Shown here: one piece after another, positions 8,633 to 17,104 of the stretch
Numbering within the stretch: the stretch's first letter is position 1
How the letters are laid out: every line of letters starts with the position of its first letter
Assembly (NCBI RefSeq): GCF_002917105.1
Contig: NZ_PQFZ01000005.1
Span: 301,834 to 365,833 of the forward strand
Direction: 5' to 3'
Source: Allobosea psychrotolerans
GTDB lineage: Bacteria; Pseudomonadota; Alphaproteobacteria; Rhizobiales; Beijerinckiaceae
DNA: 64,000 nt
Notes under the pieces: model-generated
What the model was told of the DNA's origin: nothing
Database searches by the model: none
Seen by the model: only the letters and a program-made list of their open reading frames with translations
Position numbers and translations under genes: made by a program

Positions 8633-10129
8633 ATGAGCTTCACCGTGCTGACCGCCGAGTTCTCGCATGAGAGCAACACCTTCAGCCGCTGCCCGGCCGA
8701 TTACGCCGCCTTCATGGATCGCGGCATCAGGCTGGGCGACGCCGCCATCGCCGAGCGCGGCGAGGCCAATACACCGATCGCCGGCTTCCTCGATATCGGC
8801 CGTCCGGCCGGCTGGCGGGTGGTCCATGCGATCAGCGCCGCCGCCCAGCCCTCGGGCCCGGTGACGCGCGATGCCTTCGACCGCATCGCCAATGTCATCG
8901 TCGAGGCGGCCAAGGCCCATGCCGGGGCGATCGACGGCGTGCTGCTCGGCCTGCACGGCGCGATGGTGACGGAGTTCTGCGAGGATGGCGAAGGCGAACT
9001 GCTCAGGCGGCTGCGCGCCGTGCTCGGCCCGAAAGTGCCGATCGGCGTCACGCTCGACCCCCATGCCAATGTCACCCGGGCGATGACGGAGCTCGCCGAG
9101 ATCGTCGTCTCCTACAAGACCTATCCGCATGTCGATGTCCGCGAGACCGGGCGGCTGGCGGCCGGCATCCTGCAGCGCGCCATGGCGGGCGAGATCAGAC
9201 CGGTGACGCTGCGCGCGGAGCGGCCGATGCTGGAGGAGGTCAATGGCGGGCGCACCGATATCGGCCCGATGGTCGCGCGCATCGCCAAGGCGAAGGCCTA
9301 TGAGCAGGAACCGGGCGTCTTCGCCGTCAGCGTCAATGGCGGTTTCGGCAATGCCGATATCGCCGAGGTCGGCCCGACCGTGCTGGTCACCTGCCAGGGC
9401 GATCTCGCGCGCCATCGCGGCTTCGCCGAGGCGCTGGTCGACGACATGTGGCAGCGCCGCTTCGAGATGGTGACGCCCTTCCTCACTGTGGCAGAGGCGG
9501 TCGCGGAAGCGGCCGCCTATGTCGCGACATCGGGCCCGCTGATCATCGCCGATTACGCCGATAATCCCGGCGGCGGCGGCTATGGCGACGCGACCGGGCT
9601 TTTGAAAGCCATGATCGAAGCCGACCTGAAAGATGCCTGCTTCGGCCCGATCGTCGATCCCGAGGCCGCAGCCGAGCTGCACAAGGCGCAGCCGGGTGCG
9701 ACGGTCTCGGTCAGGCTCGGCGGCAAGGTCGACCCCGAGATCGGCGGCGGGCCGCTTGCCCTCACCGGCACGCTCGTCAGCCTGAGCGCGGGCGACTATG
9801 TCGGCGACGGCCCGATGCTCGGCGGCCTGCATGCGAGCTGGGGGCCCTGCGCGGTGCTGCGCGTCGGCGATATCGAGATCCTGGTCACCACGATCCGGGC
9901 GCAGATGAACGACCTGCAGCAATTCCGCGCCTTCGGCATCGACCCCGCCGCCAAGCGCGTGGTGGCGCTGAAGTCGATGCAGCATTTCCGGGCCGCCTTC
10001 GAGCCGATCGCCGGCAAGGTCATCGTCTGCGACAGCGGCGCGCTGTGTACGCCGGACCTGACAAAACTGCCCTATCGCCGCGCCCGCCGGCCGATCTTCC
10101 CGCTCGATCGGGATTTTGCCGCTCGATAA
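8633..10129 (+). CDS. MlrC-like M81-family metallopeptidase
   Basis: 498 residues. The N terminus (LTAEFSHESNTFS) is the M81/MlrC signature with His and Glu metal-ligand candidates; further family segments are LLGLHGAMVTE, LDPHANVT and SYKTYPHVD. The C-terminal MlrC domain follows (LIIADYADNPGGGGYGDAT). Founding members open linearised microcystin; most homologues lie beside peptide ABC transporters and presumably cleave a peptide or amide. Here it closes the ABC operon 62 bases after the second permease, with a possible ribosome site (cagggaacgcc). The frame is open upstream through the permease, but homology starts at this ATG. Confidence 0.88.
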   Translation: MSFTVLTAEFSHESNTFSRCPADYAAFMDRGIRLGDAAIAERGEANTPIAGFLDIGRPAGWRVVHAISAAAQPSGPVTRDAFDRIANVIVEAAKAHAGAIDGVLLGLHGAMVTEFCEDGEGELLRRLRAVLGPKVPIGVTLDPHANVTRAMTELAEIVVSYKTYPHVDVRETGRLAAGILQRAMAGEIRPVTLRAERPMLEEVNGGRTDIGPMVARIAKAKAYEQEPGVFAVSVNGGFGNADIAEVGPTVLVTCQGDLARHRGFAEALVDDMWQRRFEMVTPFLTVAEAVAEAAAYVATSGPLIIADYADNPGGGGYGDATGLLKAMIEADLKDACFGPIVDPEAAAELHKAQPGATVSVRLGGKVDPEIGGGPLALTGTLVSLSAGDYVGDGPMLGGLHASWGPCAVLRVGDIEILVTTIRAQMNDLQQFRAFGIDPAAKRVVALKSMQHFRAAFEPIAGKVIVCDSGALCTPDLTKLPYRRARRPIFPLDRDFAAR

Positions 10130-10258
10130 ATCACAGCCGGGTGGCCGGCGCCACTCCGGCCAGCTGTGCGCGCGCTTTCCTGTCGGCTCCACCGTGCCGA
10201 CATCGAGGCAACCTCCGGACGGCCCGGGCGTTCCCCTTGCTAGCGATAACAAGGGACC

Positions 10259-10438
10259 ATGATGGCGGTACAGATCCACATCACCAGCATGGAAATCTAC
10301 CATGCCGCCAAGCAGCGCATCAGCGATCAGGAGGAAGCCGGCGAAGGCACGCCCGACAAGGCGGACCGTCTCGCCCTCGTCGAGGCCGCCGCACGATGGG
10401 ACAGTGAACAGGGCGAATTTTCGAACCCTGTTGTCTGA
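10259..10438 (+). CDS. Small conserved-looking hypothetical protein, 59 residues
   Basis: A short frame from ATG 10259 (or ATG 10262) to TGA 10436-10438, with ribosome-site-like aaggga upstream. The protein begins MMAVQIHITSMEIYHAAKQR, then an acidic linker and VEAAARWDSE. Codon third positions are mostly G/C, as in real genes nearby. It has no membrane segment or cysteine. I do not recognise a family; similar tiny proteins with a QIHI..MEIYHAAK-like start occur in related bacteria as far as I recall, but I cannot verify it. It is not evidently in an operon. Confidence 0.5.
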   Translation: MMAVQIHITSMEIYHAAKQRISDQEEAGEGTPDKADRLALVEAAARWDSEQGEFSNPVV

Positions 10439-10599
10439 CGGCGGGCAAAACATGGCCGTTCGACCGGCGAACGGGACATTGGTGACGGAGGCGATGTGGC
10501 ATCACCAGTTCGTCGCCGCGAACGGCAGGCTCGCCGCACGCTCCAGGCCGGGTCGTCCGGCATCCACATCTGCCCGGGCGTGAAGCGGCGCAAGGCCAG

Positions 10600-11640
10600 T
10601 CAGGCGGCGCTCGCCGGCCTCGCCAGGTTCTTGAGCGTTGCCTGCTCCCTGAACCATTCGCGGGCGCGTCTGGCCGGCATTCCACCCCAGCGTTCGCCGG
10701 CCGGAATGTTCCTCATGAATCCCGATGCCCCAGCCAGTTGAGCGCCCCGGCCGATGTGGAGATGCCCCGCGATGGCGCTTTGCCCTCCAACGGCGACGCC
10801 GTCGTCCAGGACGGTCGAGCCTGCGATGCCAACCTGGGCCGCGATCACACAGAGGCAACCGATCCGCACATTGTGAGCCACCTGCACCAGATTATCGATT
10901 TTGGTCCCGGCTCCGATGACCGTGTCCCGCCCGCTGCCGCGATCGACCGTCGTGTTCGCACCGATCTCGACGTCGTTCCCGATCAGGACGCGCCCAAGCT
11001 GCGGCACCTTCAGATGACCGGAAGCGCTGAGCGCAAACCCGAAGCCGTCCTGGCCGATGCGAGCCCCAGGATGGATGATCACACGGTCACCCATGTCGCA
11101 GTGTGCGATGGTGACGCCAGCGCCGATCGAACAATCCCGGCCGATCACGACACCGGCCCCGAGCACCGTATGGGCCCCGACCCTCGTGCCGTCCCCGACG
11201 ACGGCTCCGTCTCCGATGACGACGCCGGGATCGAGGACCACCCCGACCCCGATCCGAGCGCGGGAATGGACGAAACATCCGAAGGCCGTGCCGACCTGGC
11301 CCAGAACGGTCTCGGGCCGAAGCGCCTCCGGGTGAAGCCGGGCGAGCAGCTTGGCATAGGCCAGGTGCGGATCCCGGACGACGATGGCCACGGTTCCGGG
11401 CGGGACCATATCGGCGAAGCGTTCCATGATGACGCAGGCGCCCGCCAGGGTGCCCCGCAGCGCCTCCGCATGCCGGCCGTGATCCATATAGGCCACATGC
11501 CACGGTTCTGCCGTGTGGAGGCTCGCTCCTCCGCTCAGCCGAACCGCAGGATCGGCGGATGCCGGAAGCGAAGCCCCCGCTTCTTCCGCGAGTTCGGCCA
11601 AAGTTATTCCACGTGCCTCGGAAACTTGGATCGCGGTCAT
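10600..11640 (-). CDS. lpxD: LpxD-like UDP-3-O-acylglucosamine N-acyltransferase
   Basis: 346 residues. A divergent N-terminal uridine-binding domain precedes a long left-handed beta-helix of hexapeptide repeats (about 110-310: [20 protein letters not shown] and so on). The family hallmarks [15 protein letters not shown], the NTTVDRGS segment and QVAHNVRIG (catalytic-type histidine in AHN) are present, then [19 protein letters not shown]. LpxD adds the second acyl chain to lipid A precursors. It is far from any bamA-fabZ-lpxA-lpxB cluster, so it may be an extra copy acting on another nucleotide sugar. ATG 11640 is preferred over the open frame to 11724. Confidence 0.82.
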   Translation of the reverse strand: MTAIQVSEARGITLAELAEEAGASLPASADPAVRLSGGASLHTAEPWHVAYMDHGRHAEALRGTLAGACVIMERFADMVPPGTVAIVVRDPHLAYAKLLARLHPEALRPETVLGQVGTAFGCFVHSRARIGVGVVLDPGVVIGDGAVVGDGTRVGAHTVLGAGVVIGRDCSIGAGVTIAHCDMGDRVIIHPGARIGQDGFGFALSASGHLKVPQLGRVLIGNDVEIGANTTVDRGSGRDTVIGAGTKIDNLVQVAHNVRIGCLCVIAAQVGIAGSTVLDDGVAVGGQSAIAGHLHIGRGAQLAGASGFMRNIPAGERWGGMPARRAREWFREQATLKNLARPASAA

Positions 11641-12188
11641 GATCGCCTTCCAGTAGTTCGGTTTTGGGTCGATGCCGCGGCTGTGAAGATTACCAAGCCC
11701 ACTCGCGGATGGCGGATTCTGCAAAGCGCGCTACCGGTTCTGTGGGATGACCCGCATCGCTTGCGAGTTGCGCCGTGCATTGCGACGTTCGATTGTTTGA
11801 AGCGTGTCCAACCGAAGGCCTTATATTTCGAAACGTCAATGCGAGGACAGATTGCGAAATGCGGGCGCCGAGATTGCGGTGGTGACATCGAACCGCGTGC
11901 GGGACCAACCGCGGCCTCGCGACTGGACCGTGCATGCAGCCTGAAGGCTTGCGCCGCACACAGCGTCCCTGGAGCCGGGTGGCGTCGAGCATCACCAACC
12001 TGCCATGGCCATCCTCAGGTTTTGCAGAACTCCCGGCACACGACCCCTGACAGGCCCCAGATTCGGGTTGCAAACATAGGCCCGGGAGCGAGATACCGGC
12101 TGACAATGCGCGGCCGTCCCTCCCCAAGGGCGTTCTTTCGCGTATGCTCGACAGACAAGAATCCTGATGGGTTTGGAGCCCGAACGTC
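11641..12188. other. 548-base intergenic region, no convincing gene
   Basis: Lies between the divergent LpxD-like and SbcD-like genes and must contain both promoters. Long open frames exist on both strands, but none has recognisable protein character. On the minus strand a short segment near 12000 reads RLVMLDATRL, faintly like a transposase; the match is too weak to call. No strong hairpin was seen. Confidence 0.4.
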
Positions 12189-13466
12189 ATTTCCAGCTTT
12201 CGCTTCGTTCACTGCGCGGACCTGCATATCGATGCGCCGCTCAAGTCCCTGGCGCTGCGAAACCCCGAGCTCGCGGAGCTGGTCGCGAACGCCACGCGAA
12301 AAGCGTTTGTCGCAATCGTAGATCTCTGCCTGGACGAGAGGGTCGACGCCCTGCTGATTTCGGGCGATCTCTACGATGGCGACCAGACCTCGATGAAGAC
12401 CGCCGGCTTCATCGCCGGACAGCTGCGCCGCCTGGATGAAGCGGGCATCCGCACTTTCGGCATCCGCGGCAACCATGATGCCATGTCCCGGATCACGGCG
12501 GAGCTCGTCTTTCCCGACAGCGTGACATTCTTCAAGGGCTCCGCCGGGGCGATTTCCCTGCCCGGTCAAACAGGCCGCCGGGACGTCGTCATTCACGGCA
12601 TCAGCTTCCCGCGGCCGCACGCCCTCGAGAGCCTCCTGCCGAAGTTCAAGCCGCCGGTCGACGGCGCGATCAATATCGGGCTGCTGCACACCAGCCTTGC
12701 CGGCGCCGAAGGCCATGATCGCTATGCCCCCTGCAACGTCGCCGACCTCGCCGCGGCCGGTTTCGACTATTGGGCGCTCGGCCATGTTCACAAGCGCCAG
12801 ATCCATCTCGACAGGCCCGCCATCGTCATGCCCGGCATCCCGCAGGGCCGCGACATCAACGAGAGCGGCGCGAAATCGGTCAGCCTCGTCACGGTCAACG
12901 AGGACGGCACCATCGAGATCGAAGAGCACCGCACCAGCACGGCTCAGTTCGAGCGTGTCATGGTGGACCTGTCCGGCGTCGAGGACTGGTCGGATGCGAT
13001 GCGCGTTATCGGTCGCAAACTGGCGGCTGAGTGCGAAGCCGCGGCATCCGATCATCTGATCGCTCGCATCCTGCTCACCGGCGCAACGCCCCTCAGCTGG
13101 CGCTTGCGCCGGGACACCGAGATGCTGCTCGCCGAGGCCGAGCAGCAGGCCGCGATCATCGGCAAGACCTGGATCGAAAAGATCAGCTCCGACTGTTCCG
13201 AGCCTCTCGGAGCCGCGGCAGACAACGCCAGCGCCGTCGCGGAGCTGTCGCAGCTCATCGCCAGCGACGTCCTGAAATCCGATGCCTACCGGCTTCAGGC
13301 CAGCGAGATCGTCGCGGAGCTTCGAGGCGCATTGCCTCGCGAGCTTCACAGGATTTTTGGAGAGGATGAGGCCAGCTTCGAGAAGGCCGTCGCGCAATTG
13401 ACCCGTGATGGCGCGCTCGACGTCATCGCCCATCTGCATGAAGCCGATGGGGAGCCGCGCGCCTGA
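12189..13466 (+). CDS. SbcD/YhaO-like metallophosphoesterase (DNA repair exonuclease family)
   Basis: 425 residues if it starts at ATT 12189. The calcineurin-like phosphoesterase motifs are all present: ADLHID (D11, H13), GDLYD (59-63), GNHD (94-97), LLHTS, and GHVH (198-201). The first ATG in frame is 12393, which would remove the first two metal-binding motifs, and no ATG, GTG or TTG occurs upstream before an in-frame TGA at 12165. ATT 12189 gives SSFRFVHCADLH, exactly where homologues begin, with GGAG ten bases before. The gene overlaps the ATPase downstream by one base (TGATG), the standard SbcD-SbcC style arrangement for a Mn-dependent nuclease. Confidence 0.78.
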   Translation: MSSFRFVHCADLHIDAPLKSLALRNPELAELVANATRKAFVAIVDLCLDERVDALLISGDLYDGDQTSMKTAGFIAGQLRRLDEAGIRTFGIRGNHDAMSRITAELVFPDSVTFFKGSAGAISLPGQTGRRDVVIHGISFPRPHALESLLPKFKPPVDGAINIGLLHTSLAGAEGHDRYAPCNVADLAAAGFDYWALGHVHKRQIHLDRPAIVMPGIPQGRDINESGAKSVSLVTVNEDGTIEIEEHRTSTAQFERVMVDLSGVEDWSDAMRVIGRKLAAECEAAASDHLIARILLTGATPLSWRLRRDTEMLLAEAEQQAAIIGKTWIEKISSDCSEPLGAAADNASAVAELSQLIASDVLKSDAYRLQASEIVAELRGALPRELHRIFGEDEASFEKAVAQLTRDGALDVIAHLHEADGEPRA

Positions 13467-16400
13467 TGCGGATCCGGCGCCTCGATCTCACGCGTTTCGG
13501 TCGCTTCACCGACCATATCATCGACTTCGGCAGCCCCGAGGATGGCAAGCCCGACTTCCACCTGATCGTCGGCAGCAATGAGGCTGGCAAATCGACGCTC
13601 ACGGCCGCGATTGTCGACCTGTTCTTCGGCATTGGTCAGCGCTCGCCCTACGACTTCCTCCACGGCTACGACACCATGCAGCTCGGTGCAGCTCTCGACC
13701 TTCCCAGCGGCACGCGAGAGGTGGTGCGCGTCAAACGAGGGGCCAGGCTCCGGGATGCGAGCGGCCAGGCCATCGATGAGGGCGTGCTGACCGCGGGCCT
13801 CTCCGGCATCAACCGCGAAGCCTATCGGATGATGTTCTGTCTCGATGAGGAGACGCTGCGCCTCGGCGGCGAGAGCATCCTCGCCAGCCAGGGTGAGCTC
13901 GGCCAGTTGCTCTTCTCCGCCAGCGCCGGCCTGGCTGCCTTCGGCTCGACCCTCACCAGGTTGCAGGAGACCGCGGATGCCTTTCACAAGGCGCGCGCCC
14001 GCTCGACCGAACTCTTGAGCTTCAAGACCAGGCTCGACGTGCTGAAAGCCAGGAAGGACGAGATCAACGTCCTTGCCACCACCCATGCCCAGCTTGTCCA
14101 GGATAGGGACGACGCCGCGGCAAAATACGAAACCTCGCTGGCCGAGCGCGGCAAGTCGAAGCTCCGCCTGGACGAGATCAACCGCTACCTTTCCGCCTTG
14201 CCTGATCTGGCAGCCGTCAGGGCCCTTCGCCAGGACCTGTCGACCCTGGCCGAGGTCCCACAGCCGCCGGCCGGCTGGGCTGAACGCCTGCCGGAGCTGA
14301 TCACCGCCGATGGCCGCCTCAAGGCCGCCTCCGAGATCGCCGCGGCCAGAGTAGAGCAGATCCGCGGGGAGCGGGATGGCATTCAGGTCGAGTCGTCCGT
14401 CATCGCGGCAGGCCCCGCAATCGACGCCCTGCATACCGGCGAGGCGCGCTACGTCGCGGCACTCGACATCCCGAAGCGGCAATCCGAACTCGCCGCCATG
14501 ACCGGCAACCTCAGGAAGGTCGCGGAACGGCTCGATCGACCGGATGCTGACCCATCGAAACTGGTGCTCTCGGCCTCGCTGGTCGGAAAGCTCCGCGGCT
14601 TGATCGATCGGCGATCGGGCATCCGCGAAAGGCTGCAGTCCGCCAGGAGAGAACATGCCCGTGCCAGCGAGGCGGATGCAGCGGCAAGACAGGTCCTTGA
14701 AGGGTTCGGCCCGGCCAAGGCCGATGAGGCGTCGGTGGCGCGGCTGCAGCTCGTTCTCGACCAGGCGCGGGCGAGCGACCATGTCGCCCGCGAACGATCG
14801 GCGCGCCGCATCGTCGCCGACCTCAGAGAAAAGCTTGCAGACCAGCTCCCGCAGCTCAGCCCGTGGTCCGGCGAAATCGATCAGCTCAACGCGGTCAGGG
14901 TGCCGACGGCAGATCAGATCGAAGACTGGCGCGGCCGGGCTGAAACGATCCGCCAGGCCCTGGTCACGCACGGCTCTGACATTGAAAACCTGACCAACAC
15001 CGCAATCGAGCTCTCCGCGAAAATCGACGCGATCAAAACCGCGACCGGGCTGGTCGACGATACGGCGGCCCTCGCATCCCGGGCCAGGCGCGACGACGCC
15101 TGGCTCAGCCATCGCCGGGCCATGGACCATGCCACGGCCGAAGCCTTCGAGAGCGCGTTGCGGCAGGACGACGCGATCACCGATGCGCAGCTTCGCCAGA
15201 CAAGCCAGGCTGCCGAGCTGCGGCAGGCAATCCAGGCGATGGCGACAGCCTCCGCCAAGCTGAAGCGGGTCGAGGACCTCCAGCGCCAGGCGCTCGACTT
15301 GAAGATGGTTCTGGACCGCGAGACGGCAGGCGCGCTCAGCGCGATCGGGCTGCCGGCCGAGATGCGCCTGAGCGAACTCGAACGTTGGCTGTCGCGTCGC
15401 CTGTCGGTCCTCGACATCAATGCCAGCCTCAAATCGGCATCGACCGATCTTCGTGCGGCCCAAGATGATGCCGCCGCCCAGATCGAGCGGCTGACATCCG
15501 CCTTGAAGGCTGCTGGAATCGCGTCGCCCGACGCCGCCTTCGACAGCCTTCTCGTCAGCCTGCAGGCCATCGTCGAGCAGCGGAAGAAGCACGGTTCCGA
15601 TCTCGCCAACGCGGCAAGGGCCGCAGAAACCCATGCGACTGAGCTCGGCGCCCGCAAGCGAGATCTCGCCGAGGCGCAAGCCGCCGATGACGAATGGCAA
15701 CGGGATTGGAGCACGGCCGTCGGGTCCTGCTGGCTCGGTGAAGTGCCCTCCCCGCCCGGACCTGACGAGATCAATCAGATCCTGTCCCTGCTTGCGGAGA
15801 TTCCGCCTCTGGAGGTCGAACGCGAAAGCCTCAGCCACCGCATCGAGGCCATGAAGCGAGACCAGGAGCAGTTCGTCCACGCCGTGCAGGCGATCGCCGG
15901 CACGCTTGGCCTCGCAGACGACGATCCTCTTGAACTCGCCTCGGACCTGCGCCGGCGCGTTGAGCTCGCGCGGCTGAACGACCAAAGGCGCCGCAGCAAG
16001 CAAGCCGACCTCGACCAGGCCGAGATCGTGCAGCGCGAGGCCATGGAAAGGATCGCGCTGCATGAAGCCGAGGCATCGACCCTGACCGCTTTCTTCGGCG
16101 TCGGTTCGCTGCTCGAGGTCAGCGCCATGATCGACCGGGCCAACCGTCGCTCCGACCTCGAGCGCCAGCTGAAACTCCTGGGCGAGCGCGTGACTGCAGC
16201 TTGTCGATCCCAATCGCTGGACGCCGCTGAAGCGATCCTGGCCGAGCTCGATCAATCACAGCTTGAAACCGAGGCAGCCACGCTCACAGCGCGGCTCGAA
16301 GGGCAGGATCGTGAAGCTCACGACCTTCACGCGCGGCACATGCAGGCTGATCGCGCGCTCGCGGCGATCGGTGGCGATGATGCTGTCGCGCGGCTCGACG

Positions 16401-16921
16401 AGGAGCGCCGGACATTGCTTGTCGAGCTCGAAGAGAAGGCCATCACCTTCGCGCGCCGGAAATTGGGCATCGCGGCCGCCCACCAGGCGCTTCAGATCTA
16501 TCGCGAGACGCACCGAACCTCGATGCTGCAATGCGCCTCGGAGGCTTTCCAGACGATCACCAAGGGCGCCTATTCCGGCCTCAAGACCCAGCCCAGCGGC
16601 GACAAGGAAATCCTCCTGGGCGTCATGGCCGCGGGCGGCTCGAAACTCGCCACGGACATGTCGACCGGCACGCGGGCGCAACTCTATCTGGCGCTGCGCA
16701 TCGCCGGCTATCACGAGTTCGCCAAGACCCGCCCTTCGCTGCCGTTCATCGCAGACGACATCCTCGAGACCTTCGACGATTTCCGCTCCGAAGAGGCCTG
16801 CCGTCTCCTCGCCGAGATGGCTGGAACCGGGCAGGTTATCGTGGCGACGCATCACCGCCACCTGATCGGCATCGCCCGCGGGATTTGCCCCGCCATCACC
16901 GTGCACGAATTGCCTGCGTGA
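13466..16921 (+). CDS. SbcC/YhaN-like AAA ATPase of the SMC/Rad50 type
   Basis: 1151 residues. The N terminus has a RecF/SMC-type Walker A, GSNEAGKS at 36-43. Most of the middle (about 190-1000) is helical, rich in Leu, Ala, Arg, Asp and Glu, and predicted coiled coil. The C-terminal lobe carries the Walker B region IADDILETFDD (D1097/D1098) followed by VIVATHH. No CxxC zinc-hook motif like that of SbcC or Rad50 is obvious, which fits YhaN better. It is translationally coupled to the phosphoesterase at 12189, so the pair likely forms an ATP-gated nuclease for DNA ends. Its biological role is unknown; repair and anti-phage functions are both plausible. Confidence 0.85.
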   Translation: MRIRRLDLTRFGRFTDHIIDFGSPEDGKPDFHLIVGSNEAGKSTLTAAIVDLFFGIGQRSPYDFLHGYDTMQLGAALDLPSGTREVVRVKRGARLRDASGQAIDEGVLTAGLSGINREAYRMMFCLDEETLRLGGESILASQGELGQLLFSASAGLAAFGSTLTRLQETADAFHKARARSTELLSFKTRLDVLKARKDEINVLATTHAQLVQDRDDAAAKYETSLAERGKSKLRLDEINRYLSALPDLAAVRALRQDLSTLAEVPQPPAGWAERLPELITADGRLKAASEIAAARVEQIRGERDGIQVESSVIAAGPAIDALHTGEARYVAALDIPKRQSELAAMTGNLRKVAERLDRPDADPSKLVLSASLVGKLRGLIDRRSGIRERLQSARREHARASEADAAARQVLEGFGPAKADEASVARLQLVLDQARASDHVARERSARRIVADLREKLADQLPQLSPWSGEIDQLNAVRVPTADQIEDWRGRAETIRQALVTHGSDIENLTNTAIELSAKIDAIKTATGLVDDTAALASRARRDDAWLSHRRAMDHATAEAFESALRQDDAITDAQLRQTSQAAELRQAIQAMATASAKLKRVEDLQRQALDLKMVLDRETAGALSAIGLPAEMRLSELERWLSRRLSVLDINASLKSASTDLRAAQDDAAAQIERLTSALKAAGIASPDAAFDSLLVSLQAIVEQRKKHGSDLANAARAAETHATELGARKRDLAEAQAADDEWQRDWSTAVGSCWLGEVPSPPGPDEINQILSLLAEIPPLEVERESLSHRIEAMKRDQEQFVHAVQAIAGTLGLADDDPLELASDLRRRVELARLNDQRRRSKQADLDQAEIVQREAMERIALHEAEASTLTAFFGVGSLLEVSAMIDRANRRSDLERQLKLLGERVTAACRSQSLDAAEAILAELDQSQLETEAATLTARLEGQDREAHDLHARHMQADRALAAIGGDDAVARLDEERRTLLVELEEKAITFARRKLGIAAAHQALQIYRETHRTSMLQCASEAFQTITKGAYSGLKTQPSGDKEILLGVMAAGGSKLATDMSTGTRAQLYLALRIAGYHEFAKTRPSLPFIADDILETFDDFRSEEACRLLAEMAGTGQVIVATHHRHLIGIARGICPAITVHELPA

Positions 16922-16980
16922 GGGAGAAGCGAGCAGGAGGCGTCTCGGCATCGGCAAGTCAGCGACCCGGAAGCGCTTCT

Positions 16981-16997
16981 GCGCTTCTCTGAAGCGC
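16981..16997 (+). terminator. Candidate terminator hairpin after the YhaN-like gene
   Basis: GCGCTTC, a three-base loop, then GAAGCGC forms a perfect seven-base-pair hairpin 60 bases after the stop codon. The run of T is weak and delayed (tccttgttttat), so this is a tentative call. Confidence 0.3.
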
Positions 16998-17104
16998 GAA
17001 AATGCTCTACATCCTTGTTTTATATGACTTTCTTTGCGCGCAGCGGAGTCCACCTCGCTCGAGAATGCTCTGGCAGGCTGCTGAAGACACCAGTTGCGTG
17101 CGGC

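Noticed and set aside
8612-10453. A 613-codon minus-strand open frame opposite mlrC
   Set aside because: Composition is that of an antisense shadow; the MlrC motifs on the plus strand are decisive.
11690-12190. Possible transposase remnant (RLVMLDATRL) on the minus strand
   Set aside because: Too short and weak; no inverted repeats, no catalytic residues and no consistent frame.
13346-16255. A 969-codon minus-strand open frame opposite the YhaN-like ATPase
   Set aside because: It is antisense to a gene with intact Walker motifs and has no domain character.
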